Of a stretch of DNA of 39,453 bases, positions 15,265 through 24,238 are shown piece by piece. Source of the stretch: JAIRTY01 sp050257395 (GTDB lineage Bacteria; Actinomycetota; Actinomycetes; Streptosporangiales; Streptosporangiaceae); NCBI GenBank assembly GCA_050257395.1, contig JBLMWU010000226.1:1-39453 (forward strand). The letters are read 5' to 3'. Numbering within the stretch: position 1 is the first letter of the stretch; every line of letters begins with the position of its first letter. The notes beneath the pieces are model-generated. The model had not been told where the DNA came from and searched no databases. It was given only the letters and a program-made list of their open reading frames with translations. The translations under genes were made by a program, and so were the position numbers.

Positions 15265-16092
15265 ATGCGGCACTACAAGGTGAAGCCGGTCCAGTCGCTG
15301 GAGCGGGGGCTGCAGGTGCTGGCCGCGCTCCGCGAGATGCGCGCCGCCAGCTTGCACGACCTGCACCAGCGCACCGGGATCCCGAAGGCCACCCTGACCA
15401 GGATCCTCTACACCCTGTACCGGCAGGGCCTGGTGTGGCAGCGGATGGCGGACGGCGCGTTCCTGCCGAGCCACATCATGCTCCAGCGCGCCCGCCTGGA
15501 TGACCCGCAGACGCTGGCCGAGATCGCCTCGGGGGTGCTGGAGGAGCTGTGCGAGCGGGTGATGTGGCCGTCGGTGCTGTCCGTGCCGCGGCTGGACTAC
15601 ATGGAGGTCATCGAGACCAACAGCCCGCGTGCCTACTTCGACGCGCTGCCCCCGGCACCGCTCGGTTTCCGGGCCAACCTGCTGCGGTCCGCCTCCGGCC
15701 GGGCCTACCTGGCCTTCTGCCCGGACGAGGAGCGCGAGGCGGTGCTGCGGCGGCTGCGCGAGCGGGACGTGGCCGGGCATGAGCTGGCCCACGATCCGGC
15801 GGCGGTGCGCCGGATCGTCACCACCACCCGCCGCCAGGGCTACAGCGTCCGCGACCCCGGCTTCGGCGGCCATTACAGCAAGACGCGCAAGGAGTCCGAC
15901 GACGGCCGGAACTCCATCGCCATGCCGATCCGCTCCGGCGGCGAGGTGCTCGGGTGCGTCAACCTCACCTGGCGGATCAAGGCCCTCACGGTCGCCCAGC
16001 TGGTCGACCGCTACGGGGAGGACCTGCGCGCGGCGGTGGCCGCCATCGAGCAGCGCCTCGCCGGCGCCGGGCTGACCGCCGCCGCGCACTGA
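15265..16092 (+). CDS. IclR-family transcriptional regulator
   Basis: This 275-residue protein has an N-terminal winged helix-turn-helix (KPVQSLERGLQVLAALRE ... LHQRTGIPKATLTRILYTL) and a C-terminal ligand-binding GAF-like domain (about residues 85-265, with RSASGRAYLAFCPDEE and SIAMPIRSGGEVLGCVNL). The DNA-binding half resembles MhpR-type members that sense aromatic or other organic acids. It is divergent from the PpsAB-like/carboxylase operon and most likely controls it in response to its substrate. The ATG at 15265 has GGGGGAG just ahead. It converges on the LLM oxidoreductase gene, leaving only 15 bases between stops. Confidence 0.92.
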   Translation: MRHYKVKPVQSLERGLQVLAALREMRAASLHDLHQRTGIPKATLTRILYTLYRQGLVWQRMADGAFLPSHIMLQRARLDDPQTLAEIASGVLEELCERVMWPSVLSVPRLDYMEVIETNSPRAYFDALPPAPLGFRANLLRSASGRAYLAFCPDEEREAVLRRLRERDVAGHELAHDPAAVRRIVTTTRRQGYSVRDPGFGGHYSKTRKESDDGRNSIAMPIRSGGEVLGCVNLTWRIKALTVAQLVDRYGEDLRAAVAAIEQRLAGAGLTAAAH

Positions 16093-16107
16093 TCCGGCCG
16101 GGGCGGC

Positions 16108-16968
16108 TCAGGCCAGCGCCGCGGCCAGCGCCCGCCACTGGGCGCGGGGCAGCCCCGGCTCCGCGGTGAGCACCTGGACGCACACGTGGCTGGCGCCGGC
16201 CTGGTGGTGCTCATCGACCCGGCGGGCCACCGCGGCCTCGTCGCCCCACACCACGAGCGCGTCCACCAGCCGGTCGCTGGCCTGGCTGATGTCGTCCTGG
16301 CTGAATCCGAGCCGCAGCAGGCTGGCCACGTAGTTCGGTGCCTGCAGGTACATGTGCAGCGCCGCGCGGGCGATCTCGCGGGCGCGGGCCGGCCCGGTCT
16401 CCAGCACCGCCATCTGCTCCGGCGCCAGCATCGGCCCGGCGCCGAGGAGTTCGCGGGCCTGCCGGGTGTGCTCCGGCGTCACCAGGTACGGGTGGGCGCC
16501 CGCGGTCCGCTCAGCGGCCAGCGCGAGCATCCGCGGGCCCAGCGCGGCCAGGGCCCGGCCCTCCCGCGGCACCGGCGGCATGGCGGCGTCCAGTTCGCCG
16601 AGGAACGCCACGGTCTTCGAGTACGGGCGGGCGTACACCTGGCCTGTCCGTTCGACAACATGGGCGTGGCTGGCCCCGAGCCCGAGCAGGAAACGCGCCG
16701 GGTGCGCGCTGGCGACCCGGTGATAGGCGGCGGCGACCGCGGCCGCGGGTGCGGACCATACGCTGACGATGCCGGTCGCCACGGTCAGCCTGGCCGTGGC
16801 CGCCAGCACCGTGCCGGGCAGCGCCAGGTCCGGGGCGGCCATGCCCAGCCAGAGCGTGCGCCAGCCGGCCTGCTCGAGCTCCGCGGCGACGTCGCCGGCC
16901 TGCCCGGGGTCTTCCGGCCAGCCGCGCGATCCGGACCAGATCCCGGTCCGGCCCAGGGTCACCGTCAT
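16108..16968 (-). CDS. LLM-class flavin (probably F420)-dependent oxidoreductase
   Basis: This 286-residue luciferase-like TIM-barrel enzyme starts TVTLGRTGIWSGSRGWPED and continues with ELEQAGWRTLWLG, ATGIVSVWSAPAA, FLLGLGASHAHVVE and LAALGPRMLALAAERTAGAHPYLVTPEHT, a pattern I associate with the F420-dependent MSMEG_4141-like group. It likely moves hydride between F420 (or FMN) and an organic substrate in the cytoplasm; the substrate is unknown. The ATG has GGAGG 9 bases ahead. It is transcribed toward the IclR gene, so co-regulation with the carboxylase operon is not indicated. Confidence 0.88.
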   Translation of the reverse strand: MTVTLGRTGIWSGSRGWPEDPGQAGDVAAELEQAGWRTLWLGMAAPDLALPGTVLAATARLTVATGIVSVWSAPAAAVAAAYHRVASAHPARFLLGLGASHAHVVERTGQVYARPYSKTVAFLGELDAAMPPVPREGRALAALGPRMLALAAERTAGAHPYLVTPEHTRQARELLGAGPMLAPEQMAVLETGPARAREIARAALHMYLQAPNYVASLLRLGFSQDDISQASDRLVDALVVWGDEAAVARRVDEHHQAGASHVCVQVLTAEPGLPRAQWRALAAALA

Positions 16969-17160
16969 TTGCTGACACCTCCGCTTACGATCGCCGGTGA
17001 ATACCACTGCTGATCAGTGAACCGCCCGTGACAGTGAACTTAGCGCGAGCCGCGGGCCGCCGGCCAGCCACCGTCGGTGAGCAGGAAAAAGGGGCATCGG
17101 CGGCCGGACCGGGGGGTAGGACTACGAACCGCCAGCGGCGGCTTCCTTGGGGGAGGAAAC

Positions 17161-17931
17161 GTGAGCGTGACGGCGAATGGGCACGCGCCCACGATCGGGG
17201 AACGGGCCAGGGACGCGGCGGTCAACGCGGGCCAGCAGGTGATATCCGGGCTGGAATGGTGGCTGCTGCGGTCCTCGGAGATCCCCACCACGCCTTTCCT
17301 GGACAGCGCCGCGTTCGGCTGGGCGGGGCCGCTGTCGGGCGCCTGGCGGGAGATCCGCGGCGAGCTGGAGCAGGTGCTGGCCCGGCGGGAGGAGCTGCCG
17401 AACTTCCAGGACATTCTGCGGGACGTGGCCCCGATCAGCGGGGATGACCGCTGGAAGACGTTCTTCTTCTCCGCCTACGGCTACCGGGCGGACGCGAACC
17501 GGGCCCGCTGCCCGGCCACCTCCGCCGCCCTGGACGAGATCCCCGGGCTGATCACCGCGTTCTTCTCGATCCTGGCGCCGGGCAAGCGGATCCCCCCGCA
17601 CCGCGGCCCCTACCGCGGGGTGGTGCGCTGTCACCTGGGCCTGATGGTGCCCGACCCGCCGGGCTCGTGCGGGATCAGGGTCGGCGGTGAGGTCCGGCAC
17701 TGGCAGGAGGGGCAGACCCTGTTCTTCGACGACGGCTACGAGCACTCGGCCTGGAACGACAGCGACCAGACCAGGGCGGTGCTGTTCCTCGACATCGTCC
17801 GCCCGCTGCGGCGGCCCGCGGCGGACGTCAACCGGGCCCTGCTGCGGGCCATCGGGGCGTCGCCGTTCCTGCGCGACGCCAAGCGCCGCCACCAGGTGTG
17901 GGAGAGCAGGTTCGGGCGGCTGGCCCGGTGA
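17161..17931 (+). CDS. Aspartyl/asparaginyl beta-hydroxylase-like dioxygenase
   Basis: This 256-residue protein has the double-stranded beta-helix core of Asp/Asn beta-hydroxylases. IPPHRGPYRGVVRCHLGLMVP gives the first iron-ligand His, GQTLFFDDGYEHSAWND the second, and TRAVLFLDIVRP the Arg that binds 2-oxoglutarate. As in the family, a third carboxylate ligand is not evident. The N-terminal 60 residues hold a weakly hydrophobic helix (GLEWWLLRSS) that may touch the membrane. Relatives include LpxO, which hydroxylates lipid A acyl chains; that target is absent in actinobacteria, so the substrate is open. The GTG start is set by GGGAGGA 5 bases ahead. It is transcribed alone. Confidence 0.85.
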   Translation: MSVTANGHAPTIGERARDAAVNAGQQVISGLEWWLLRSSEIPTTPFLDSAAFGWAGPLSGAWREIRGELEQVLARREELPNFQDILRDVAPISGDDRWKTFFFSAYGYRADANRARCPATSAALDEIPGLITAFFSILAPGKRIPPHRGPYRGVVRCHLGLMVPDPPGSCGIRVGGEVRHWQEGQTLFFDDGYEHSAWNDSDQTRAVLFLDIVRPLRRPAADVNRALLRAIGASPFLRDAKRRHQVWESRFGRLAR

Positions 17932-18013
17932 CCCGCAGAGCACGCATCGCCATGTGATTGGCTGGGCAGCGTAGCGAGCACGAAGCCGCGACACCGATGC
18001 GGAGGTGGGTACC

Positions 18014-18895
18014 GTGGCGCTCCCGCCCGACCCAGCACCCAAGTTCCAGGACTACGCCCGGCCGGAGATGCTGGTCAGCACCGAATGGCTGGCCGATCAC
18101 CTCAGTGACCCCGGCCTGGTGGTGGCCGAGTCCGACGAAGACGTGCTGCTGTACGAGACCGGGCACATCCCCGGGGCGGTCAAGCTGGACTGGCACACCG
18201 AGCTCAACGACCCGGTCACCCGGGACTACGTGGACGGCGCCGGGTTCGCCCGGCTGATGGCGGGCAAGGGCATCAGCCGGGACACGACCCTGGTGCTGTA
18301 CGGGGACAAGAACAACTGGTGGGCCGCGTACGCACTGTGGGTGTGCAGCCTGTTCGGCCACCCGGATGTGCGGCTGCTGGACGGCGGCCGGGCCAAGTGG
18401 CTCGCCGAGAACCGGCCGGTCACCACCGACGTGCCCGAGCGGACCCGCACGGACTACCCGGTCATCGAGCGCGACGACAGCCGGATCCGGGCGTTCCAGG
18501 ACCAGGTCAGGAGCCACCTCGGCAAGCCGCTGATCGACGTCCGCTCGCCCGGCGAGTACACCGGCGAGCTGCTGCACATGCCCGACTACCCGCAGGAGGG
18601 CACGCTGCGGGGCGGCCACATCCCCGGCGCCCGGAACATCCCCTGGGGCCGTGCGGCCGCCGCGGACTCCACCTTCCGCACCCGCAAGGAACTCGAGGAC
18701 CTCTACCAGGGCGAGGCAGGGCTCGGCCGCGGCGACGACGTGGTCGTCTACTGCCGGATCGGCGAGCGGTCCAGCCACACCTGGTTCGTGCTCCACCACC
18801 TGCTGGGCTTCCCGCAGGTACGCAACTACGACGGGTCCTGGACCGAGTGGGGCAACACCGTGCGGGTCCCGATCACCCGGGGCGAGCAGCCGTGA
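18014..18895 (+). CDS. Sulfurtransferase (tandem rhodanese)
   Basis: This 293-residue protein has two rhodanese modules. The first, inactive one spans about residues 15-130 (GHIPGAVKLDWHTELND, LDGGRAKWLAE); the second, about 150-285, holds the persulfide Cys247 in YCRIGERSSHTW. It transfers sulfane sulfur from thiosulfate or a persulfide to an acceptor. Length and the paired SufE gene fit the SseA-type protein next to SufE in mycobacteria. The GTG at 18014 is chosen because GGAGG lies 8 bases ahead, rather than the GTG at 18005 that overlaps it. The stop overlaps the SufE start as GTGA, a sign of coupled translation. Confidence 0.92.
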   Translation: MALPPDPAPKFQDYARPEMLVSTEWLADHLSDPGLVVAESDEDVLLYETGHIPGAVKLDWHTELNDPVTRDYVDGAGFARLMAGKGISRDTTLVLYGDKNNWWAAYALWVCSLFGHPDVRLLDGGRAKWLAENRPVTTDVPERTRTDYPVIERDDSRIRAFQDQVRSHLGKPLIDVRSPGEYTGELLHMPDYPQEGTLRGGHIPGARNIPWGRAAAADSTFRTRKELEDLYQGEAGLGRGDDVVVYCRIGERSSHTWFVLHHLLGFPQVRNYDGSWTEWGNTVRVPITRGEQP

Positions 18896-19329
18896 CCACC
18901 GGCACGCTCAACCCCCGGCTGGCGGAGATCGTGGACACCTTCGGGTCCGTCCCCGGCAAGGAGAAGCTGCAGCTGCTGCTGGAGTACGCCGACGAGCTGC
19001 CGCCGCTGCCCGCCCGCTACGCGGAGCACCCCGACCTGCTGGAGCAGGTGCCCGAGTGCCAGTCGCCGCTGTTCCTGGCCGCCGAGGTGGACGACGGCGG
19101 CACCGTGCACCTGTTCTTCGACGCCCCCCGGGAGGCGCCCACCACCCGCGGCTTCGCCGGCATCCTGTTCGCGGGGCTGGACGGGCTGCCCGCGGGCGAG
19201 GTGCTGGCCACCCCGGGCGAGTTCTCCAGCCAGCTCGGCCTGCAGGACCTGGTGAGCCCGCTGCGGATGCGCGGCATGGCCGCGATGCTCGCCAGGATCA
19301 AGCGCCAGGTCCGGGAACGGCCGCACTGA
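18892..19329 (+). CDS. SufE-family sulfur acceptor
   Basis: This 145-residue protein accepts sulfur as a persulfide on Cys56 in VPECQSPLFLAAEV and passes it on, usually in iron-sulfur cluster assembly. LAEIVDTFGSVPGKEKLQLLLEYADELPPLP at the N-terminus and GLQDLVSPLRMRGMAAMLARIK at the C-terminus are typical. It is co-transcribed and overlaps by 4 bases with the sulfurtransferase, so sulfur is probably handed from Cys247 of that enzyme to Cys56. No SufS cysteine desulfurase is nearby. It converges on the LCP gene with 15 bases between stops; a small CCCC/GGGG hairpin lies there. Confidence 0.93.
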   Translation: MTTGTLNPRLAEIVDTFGSVPGKEKLQLLLEYADELPPLPARYAEHPDLLEQVPECQSPLFLAAEVDDGGTVHLFFDAPREAPTTRGFAGILFAGLDGLPAGEVLATPGEFSSQLGLQDLVSPLRMRGMAAMLARIKRQVRERPH

Positions 19330-19344
19330 CTCCCCGGCTGGGGG

Positions 19345-20964
19345 TCAGGGGCTGTTGGGCCCCTGGAACGCCGCCTGGTCGCCGGTGCAGCCGACGTTCC
19401 CGGTGATGCCGCCGTAGTTCTTGGCGAGGCTGCCCACCGACGGGGTGGCCTTCGCGCTGGGGCCGCCGGACTGCGGCGCGAGCGAGGTGAAGCTGGAGCC
19501 GAGGATGAGGTTGAGCGTGCCCGGGGCCAGGCCCGGGTTCTGCCGCACGGTCACCGCGCTGAGTTCCTTCTTGAGCGTGTCGGCGGCGGCCAGCCCGGAC
19601 GGGGACGCGTACTCGATGACCGAGGTGGTGTAGCTGTAGTCGATGGCCCCGCTGGCGCTGGTCGCGTTGCCGGTGCCCAGCACGTGGAAGCCGCGGGTGG
19701 CCAGCGCGGTGGCGGCCTGGCTGGCCACCCCGGCGGTGCCGGACCCGTTCAGCACCGTGACCTTGATCTTCGACGGCTGCACGTCCATGACCTGGGGCGG
19801 GTTGCTGCCGGACGTGCCCGCCTTGCCGCCCTTGCCGGGATGGGTGGCCGACTTGGGCAGGGTGCTGTCATGAGCGATCGCGAAGAACAGCCGCTTGGCC
19901 TGCGGGTCCTTGAGCACGACCTGGGACGGCTGCACCGGGTCCGGGATGTTGGGCGCGGTGACGAACTGGACGTTGCCGGTGCTGATGTGGCTCAGGCTGC
20001 GCGCGATGTTGAGCAGGTCCACCTGGGTCATGCCGCTGTCGGTGGTCAGCGACACGGCCACGTCCTTGATCACCGTGAGCAGCCGGCTGGGGTTGGACAG
20101 CACGCCCCTGTGCAGGACCCCGTGCAGCACCTGGGAGAGCAGGTACTGGTCCCGCTGGATCCGCTGGAGGTCGGTGCCGTCGCCGACCGAGTACCGGGTG
20201 CGCCAGAACTCCAGCGCGGTGATCCCGTTGATGTGGTGCGGGCCCTTGGTCAGGTTCAGGCCGGAGTTGTAGTCGGTGATCGAGAACGGCAGGCAGACGT
20301 TGACGCCGCCGAGGTCGTTGATGGCGTTGACGAAGCCGCCGAAGCCGAGCTCGATGAAGTGGTCGAGCCGGATGCCGGTCACCTGCTCGACGGTCTTCAC
20401 CAGGCAGGACGGCCCGCCGATCGCGAACAGGCTGTTGATCTGCACCTGCGCGGTCATGTCCTGCTGCTGGCCGGGGCCGCCGCCGGCGGGGGCGCATTCG
20501 TAGGCGGGCAGCATCAGGTCCCGCGGCAGGCTGAGCGCGGTCACCTTGCCGCGGCCGGGCGAGATGTGCACGACCATGATCGTGTCGGTGTTGTTCTCGC
20601 CCTGGTTGCTGCCGACATGCAGCCTGTACTGCATGTGGGCGCTCAGCCCGGCCCGCTTGTCGGTGCCGAACACCAGGATGTTCAGCGCGCTGGTGTACTT
20701 CGGCGGCCGCGGGCCCAGGTCGGTCAGGGTCGAATGGCGGATGCTGTCGAACACCGTCCGGACCTGGAGATAGGTCGTGAGCGAGGCGCCGACCAGGATC
20801 CCCGCCACCGCGATCGAGGTCCAGGCGAGGATCTTCGTCCCCCGTGAGCCCGGCCGGAACCGGCCGCCGGATCGCCTGGCGGCCGGCCGTCCGGCCGGGG
20901 GACGGCCGCGGCCCCGACGCGGCGCGGGCCCGCCCGCGCCCCACTGACCGCCATCGCGGCTCAT
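19345..20964 (-). CDS. LytR-CpsA-Psr (LCP) family cell-wall ligase
   Basis: This 539-residue protein has a basic, Arg/Gly/Pro-rich cytoplasmic N-terminus (1-45), one membrane anchor (about 46-66), an extracellular LCP domain (about 88-340) and a LytR_C domain near residues 405-495 (KIKVTVLNGSGTAGVASQAA). LCP marks include ILVFGTDKR, NTDTIMVVHISP and VTALSLPRDLML. LCP proteins attach lipid-linked polymers such as arabinogalactan, teichoic acid or capsule to peptidoglycan. The ATG (MSRDGGQ) has GGAGG with a 6-base gap, and is used instead of upstream in-frame codons. The Ser/Gly-rich C-terminal tail is probably disordered. It lies 241 bases downstream of the membrane protein at 21206 on the same strand. 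Confidence 0.92.
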   Translation of the reverse strand: MSRDGGQWGAGGPAPRRGRGRPPAGRPAARRSGGRFRPGSRGTKILAWTSIAVAGILVGASLTTYLQVRTVFDSIRHSTLTDLGPRPPKYTSALNILVFGTDKRAGLSAHMQYRLHVGSNQGENNTDTIMVVHISPGRGKVTALSLPRDLMLPAYECAPAGGGPGQQQDMTAQVQINSLFAIGGPSCLVKTVEQVTGIRLDHFIELGFGGFVNAINDLGGVNVCLPFSITDYNSGLNLTKGPHHINGITALEFWRTRYSVGDGTDLQRIQRDQYLLSQVLHGVLHRGVLSNPSRLLTVIKDVAVSLTTDSGMTQVDLLNIARSLSHISTGNVQFVTAPNIPDPVQPSQVVLKDPQAKRLFFAIAHDSTLPKSATHPGKGGKAGTSGSNPPQVMDVQPSKIKVTVLNGSGTAGVASQAATALATRGFHVLGTGNATSASGAIDYSYTTSVIEYASPSGLAAADTLKKELSAVTVRQNPGLAPGTLNLILGSSFTSLAPQSGGPSAKATPSVGSLAKNYGGITGNVGCTGDQAAFQGPNSP

Positions 20965-21205
20965 TGAATTCCTCCGGGCACTGGTGCTCACCGGCCACAG
21001 CGGGGACCTGGCCGCCAGCTTCCGCCAAGGGTAAGCGATCAACCCGCCCAGATGACGCCCGGGAACGTAAAGACCATGTAAGGCGCCATCCGGTCAGACC
21101 CCCCACCAGCCGTTCCGGCAGGTCGCTGACGGGGTTTGCCCCGCTTGCCAGGTTGTGTGGTCATTGTTCCGTAATATCCGCTGGCGTTCGCCGGGGGAGT
21201 CGCGG

Positions 21206-23122
21206 TCACCCGGGCAGCCGGAACACGATCACCCCGCCGAGCCGCTGGACGAAGCGGAAGCCGGCCGCGGTCAGGTACCTGTCCACCGGCGGGCTGCGGT
21301 GCCGGGTCCACACCAGTGCCCAGCCGACTCCGAGCCGGCGGGCGTCGGCGCGGGCGGCCGCCAGCTGCGCCGGGCTGATCTGGCGGCCCCTGGCGTTGCG
21401 GGCGGGGGCGAGCGGGATGCCGGATTCCGCTTTGACGAGCTGGGCGTAGAAGGGGTGGGCCTTGATCGCGGTGATCGCGTTGGCGGGCACCCAGGACGTG
21501 TAGGAGATCGCCCGCGGATGGCCGTCGGCGGTCGCGGCCGCCAGCGCCCCCGGGGGCAGCGGCTTGCCGAACTCCTGGATGCCGCCGCGCATCCCGAACG
21601 GCACATCCACCACGATCGACGCGGACCGGTCCGCGCTGAGCATGCGGGTCAGCGCGGGACGCGCGGCCGGCATGAGCCCGACCTGCGGGCCGCTCGAATA
21701 GCCGGCCTCCAGCACCGCCAGCCCGGCCACCACCGCGATGGCCGGCCAGGCAGCCGCCGGCCAGCGGCGGCGGCGCAGCCAGTCCACCGCGGCGCCGGCC
21801 AGCAGCGCGGCCGGCAGCAGGCCCAGGATCGCGAGCCGGTCGGCTTCCCGGAACGCCGACAGCACCGGCGTGCGCATCAGCCAGGTGTAGGGCATCACCG
21901 GGGACACCGAGACACCGTGCCACGACTCGCCGAGCGGCAGGTGCTGGACCTTGCCGACCCAGAACGAGGCGCCGAGCGCGAGCCAGGCGCTGAGCGCCCA
22001 CAGCAGCGCCAGCTGCCAGGCGCTGCGCCGCCGCCAGCTCACGGCCAGCCCGAGCAGTGCCGCCGCGGTCAGCACGGTGCCGAACATCGGCATGCCCTCA
22101 CCGGTGCGCTGCCCGTGGTCTGACGATGCCGACACGGCCGCCAGCCGGTGCAGGCCGTAGTAGCCGACCCGCTGGGTGGGCGCGGCCAGGGTGCCGACGC
22201 TGACGCCGTACTTCTTGCTGGTGACCGCCAGCGTGTGCGCGCTGGCCTCCGCCCCGCCGGAACGGGCCTGGGCCGCCATGGCGACCAGCTGCGGGCTGGC
22301 CACCGCCAGCGCCACCGCGGCGGCCGCGGCAGCCACGCCGGCCTTCCCCCACGCCGGGCGCCGGGCCAGCCAGCCGGCCAGCACGAGCACCGCGATGATC
22401 GCGGCCATCACCGCGGTCTCCTGGTTGACCAGCACCGAGACGCCGAGCACCGCGCCGAGGACCAGGGCCTGCCGCCAGCCCGGCCGGCGCCGCAGCCGCA
22501 CCGCCGCCTCCAGGGTCGCCGGCAGCGACACCGCGCCCAGCGCGATGTTGAGATGGGTCCAGTCCTGGAACGCCAGCATCGAGGACAGCCCGAAGAACCC
22601 GCCCGCGGCGATGGCGCCGGTGCGCGACGGCAGCCAGAGCCGGGCCGCCCGGTAGGCCGAGTAGCACAGCAGGCCGGGGGTGATGACCGTGAGCAGGCTG
22701 AACGACGCGACCGGGCCGAACGCCAGGGTGACCGGGGTGAGGATCAGCCCTGGCAGCGGCATGGTGGTGTCAAACCCGAGCTGCACCCCCACCGGCGCGG
22801 CCATCGACCCGGTGAACCAGGGGTTGCCCAGGTGACTGACCTGGTGGGCGACCCACCACAGCGCCCACACGTAGCTGGACACGTCGCTGCTCTCCGGCAG
22901 CCGGCCACGGCTCAGGTCGCCGGTCAGCGGCCAGGTGAACGCGATGCCCGCGGCCAGGCAAGCCAGCAGCACCACCGTCTCCCGGGCCCACTCCCGGGAA
23001 CGCCGCGGCTGCTGCGGGGACGCCCCGGCGGCATCCTCCGCCGGGGCCGCGGCGGCGTCCGGGGCGGGCTGCGGCGGGGCTGGCTGGCTGGTCACGGCAC
23101 GCCTGCTAAATCCATCGATCAC
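21206..23122 (-). CDS. Polytopic membrane protein, GT-C glycosyltransferase-like
   Basis: This protein of up to 638 residues has a Pro/Ala-rich N-terminus, about 11 membrane segments and a C-terminal soluble domain of about 150 residues. The first external loop has PESSDVSSYVWALWWVAHQ, with an Asp early in the loop after the first membrane segment, as in GT-C glycosyltransferases that use lipid-linked sugars. SREADRL-like wording near the last membrane segments (AFREADRLAILGLLP) is common to actinobacterial members of unknown role. The GTG at 23122 has AAGG too close for a good ribosome site; a GTG at 23095 with AGCAGG ahead is an alternative. Cell-envelope sugar transfer is inferred, and the LCP neighbour agrees. 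Confidence 0.75.
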   Translation of the reverse strand: MIDGFSRRAVTSQPAPPQPAPDAAAAPAEDAAGASPQQPRRSREWARETVVLLACLAAGIAFTWPLTGDLSRGRLPESSDVSSYVWALWWVAHQVSHLGNPWFTGSMAAPVGVQLGFDTTMPLPGLILTPVTLAFGPVASFSLLTVITPGLLCYSAYRAARLWLPSRTGAIAAGGFFGLSSMLAFQDWTHLNIALGAVSLPATLEAAVRLRRRPGWRQALVLGAVLGVSVLVNQETAVMAAIIAVLVLAGWLARRPAWGKAGVAAAAAAVALAVASPQLVAMAAQARSGGAEASAHTLAVTSKKYGVSVGTLAAPTQRVGYYGLHRLAAVSASSDHGQRTGEGMPMFGTVLTAAALLGLAVSWRRRSAWQLALLWALSAWLALGASFWVGKVQHLPLGESWHGVSVSPVMPYTWLMRTPVLSAFREADRLAILGLLPAALLAGAAVDWLRRRRWPAAAWPAIAVVAGLAVLEAGYSSGPQVGLMPAARPALTRMLSADRSASIVVDVPFGMRGGIQEFGKPLPPGALAAATADGHPRAISYTSWVPANAITAIKAHPFYAQLVKAESGIPLAPARNARGRQISPAQLAAARADARRLGVGWALVWTRHRSPPVDRYLTAAGFRFVQRLGGVIVFRLPG

Positions 23123-23254
23123 CTTGCCGGGTATCGGCCGGAAGTAGGTGGCTGGTCGGCTACGCCAGGATTAAGGCTTATCACGAGGTTGCTCATGATA
23201 ACCGGCCCGGCCGGCCACCGTGGCCGCCGCACGGCGGGCGGGGCCCCCGGACGG

Positions 23255-24235
23255 TCAGCGGCCGGGCAGGAAGCCGAGCTGCTTGTCCACCACGTTGACC
23301 AGCGGCCCGCCAGCCAGGTAGCGGCGCAGCTGGGCGAGGAACAGGCCGGTCAGGGCGTCCTCGAAGCCGCGGAAGTCGCCGGACATGTGCGGCGACACGA
23401 TCACGTTGGGCAGCGGCCACAGCGGTGAGCTGGCCGGCAGCGGCTCGCTGCTGAACACGTCGAGGGCGGCGCCGCCGATCACGCCGCCGCGCAGGGCGGC
23501 GGCCAGCGCGTCCTCGTCCACGAGCGGGCCCCGGCCCAGGTTGATCAGCCACGCGCCGCGGCGCATCCGCCCGAGCAGCGCCGGGCCGAACAGGCCCCGG
23601 GTGGCGGCCGTCAGCGGCAGCGCCAGGACGACGAAATCGGCTTCCGGGAGCAGCTCCGGCAGGTCCGCCAGCGCCGCGATCCGCCCGAGCTCGGGGTCGG
23701 CCCGGTCCTGCCGGGCCACACACCGGACGCTCAGGCCGGCCCGGGCCAGCAGCCGGGCGATGGCCCGGCCGATCCCGCCGGCCCCCACCACCAGCACCGG
23801 CCGGCCCGCCAGCCGGGATGTCTCCCGGTGCACCCACTGCCGGGCGGCCTGCAGCCGGATGGTGCCGGGCAGGTCGATGCACACCGCGGTCACCAGGCCC
23901 AGCGCGTACTCGGCCATGGCGTCGTCGAACACCCCGGCCGAGTTGGTCAGCACCACCTCGCTGGCGGCCAGCTCCGGGAACAGCAGCCAGTCCACGCCCG
24001 CCGTGGCCGCCGCGACCCAGCGCAGCCGCGGCAGCGAGTCCCAGGCGGCCGCCAGCCACCCCGGCACCAGCTCCCAGGCGAACACCACCTCGGCGTCCGC
24101 CGCGTCCCGGGCCAGGGCCCCGGCCGAGCCGATGAACCGCACGTCGCAGCCTGGCAGCGGGCCCGCCAGCCCGGGCGGCGGCGCGCCGCCCGCCGCACCC
24201 AGCACCGCCACCACACAGGGTCCCTGCGCACCCAT
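23255..24235 (-). CDS. D-2-hydroxyacid dehydrogenase family protein
   Basis: This 326-residue NAD(P)-dependent enzyme interconverts 2-oxoacids and D-2-hydroxyacids. The Rossmann domain has VLVVGAGGIGRAIARLLARAG. Catalytic residues are Arg235 (INLGRGPLVDE), Glu264 (FSSEPLP) and His283 (VSPHMSGD). The position after the dinucleotide fold reads RCVARQDR rather than an Asp, so NADP may be preferred; this is a weak inference. It begins 3 bases after the stop of the ArsR-like regulator, so the two form an operon. Candidate substrates are glyoxylate, hydroxypyruvate or phenylpyruvate-type oxoacids. Confidence 0.9.
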   Translation of the reverse strand: MGAQGPCVVAVLGAAGGAPPPGLAGPLPGCDVRFIGSAGALARDAADAEVVFAWELVPGWLAAAWDSLPRLRWVAAATAGVDWLLFPELAASEVVLTNSAGVFDDAMAEYALGLVTAVCIDLPGTIRLQAARQWVHRETSRLAGRPVLVVGAGGIGRAIARLLARAGLSVRCVARQDRADPELGRIAALADLPELLPEADFVVLALPLTAATRGLFGPALLGRMRRGAWLINLGRGPLVDEDALAAALRGGVIGGAALDVFSSEPLPASSPLWPLPNVIVSPHMSGDFRGFEDALTGLFLAQLRRYLAGGPLVNVVDKQLGFLPGR

Positions 24236-24238
24236 GGG

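Noticed and set aside
17005..17019. CACTG/CAGTG inverted repeat upstream of the hydroxylase gene
   Set aside because: Arms are only 5 bases and the site is about 140 bases from the start; it could easily occur by chance.
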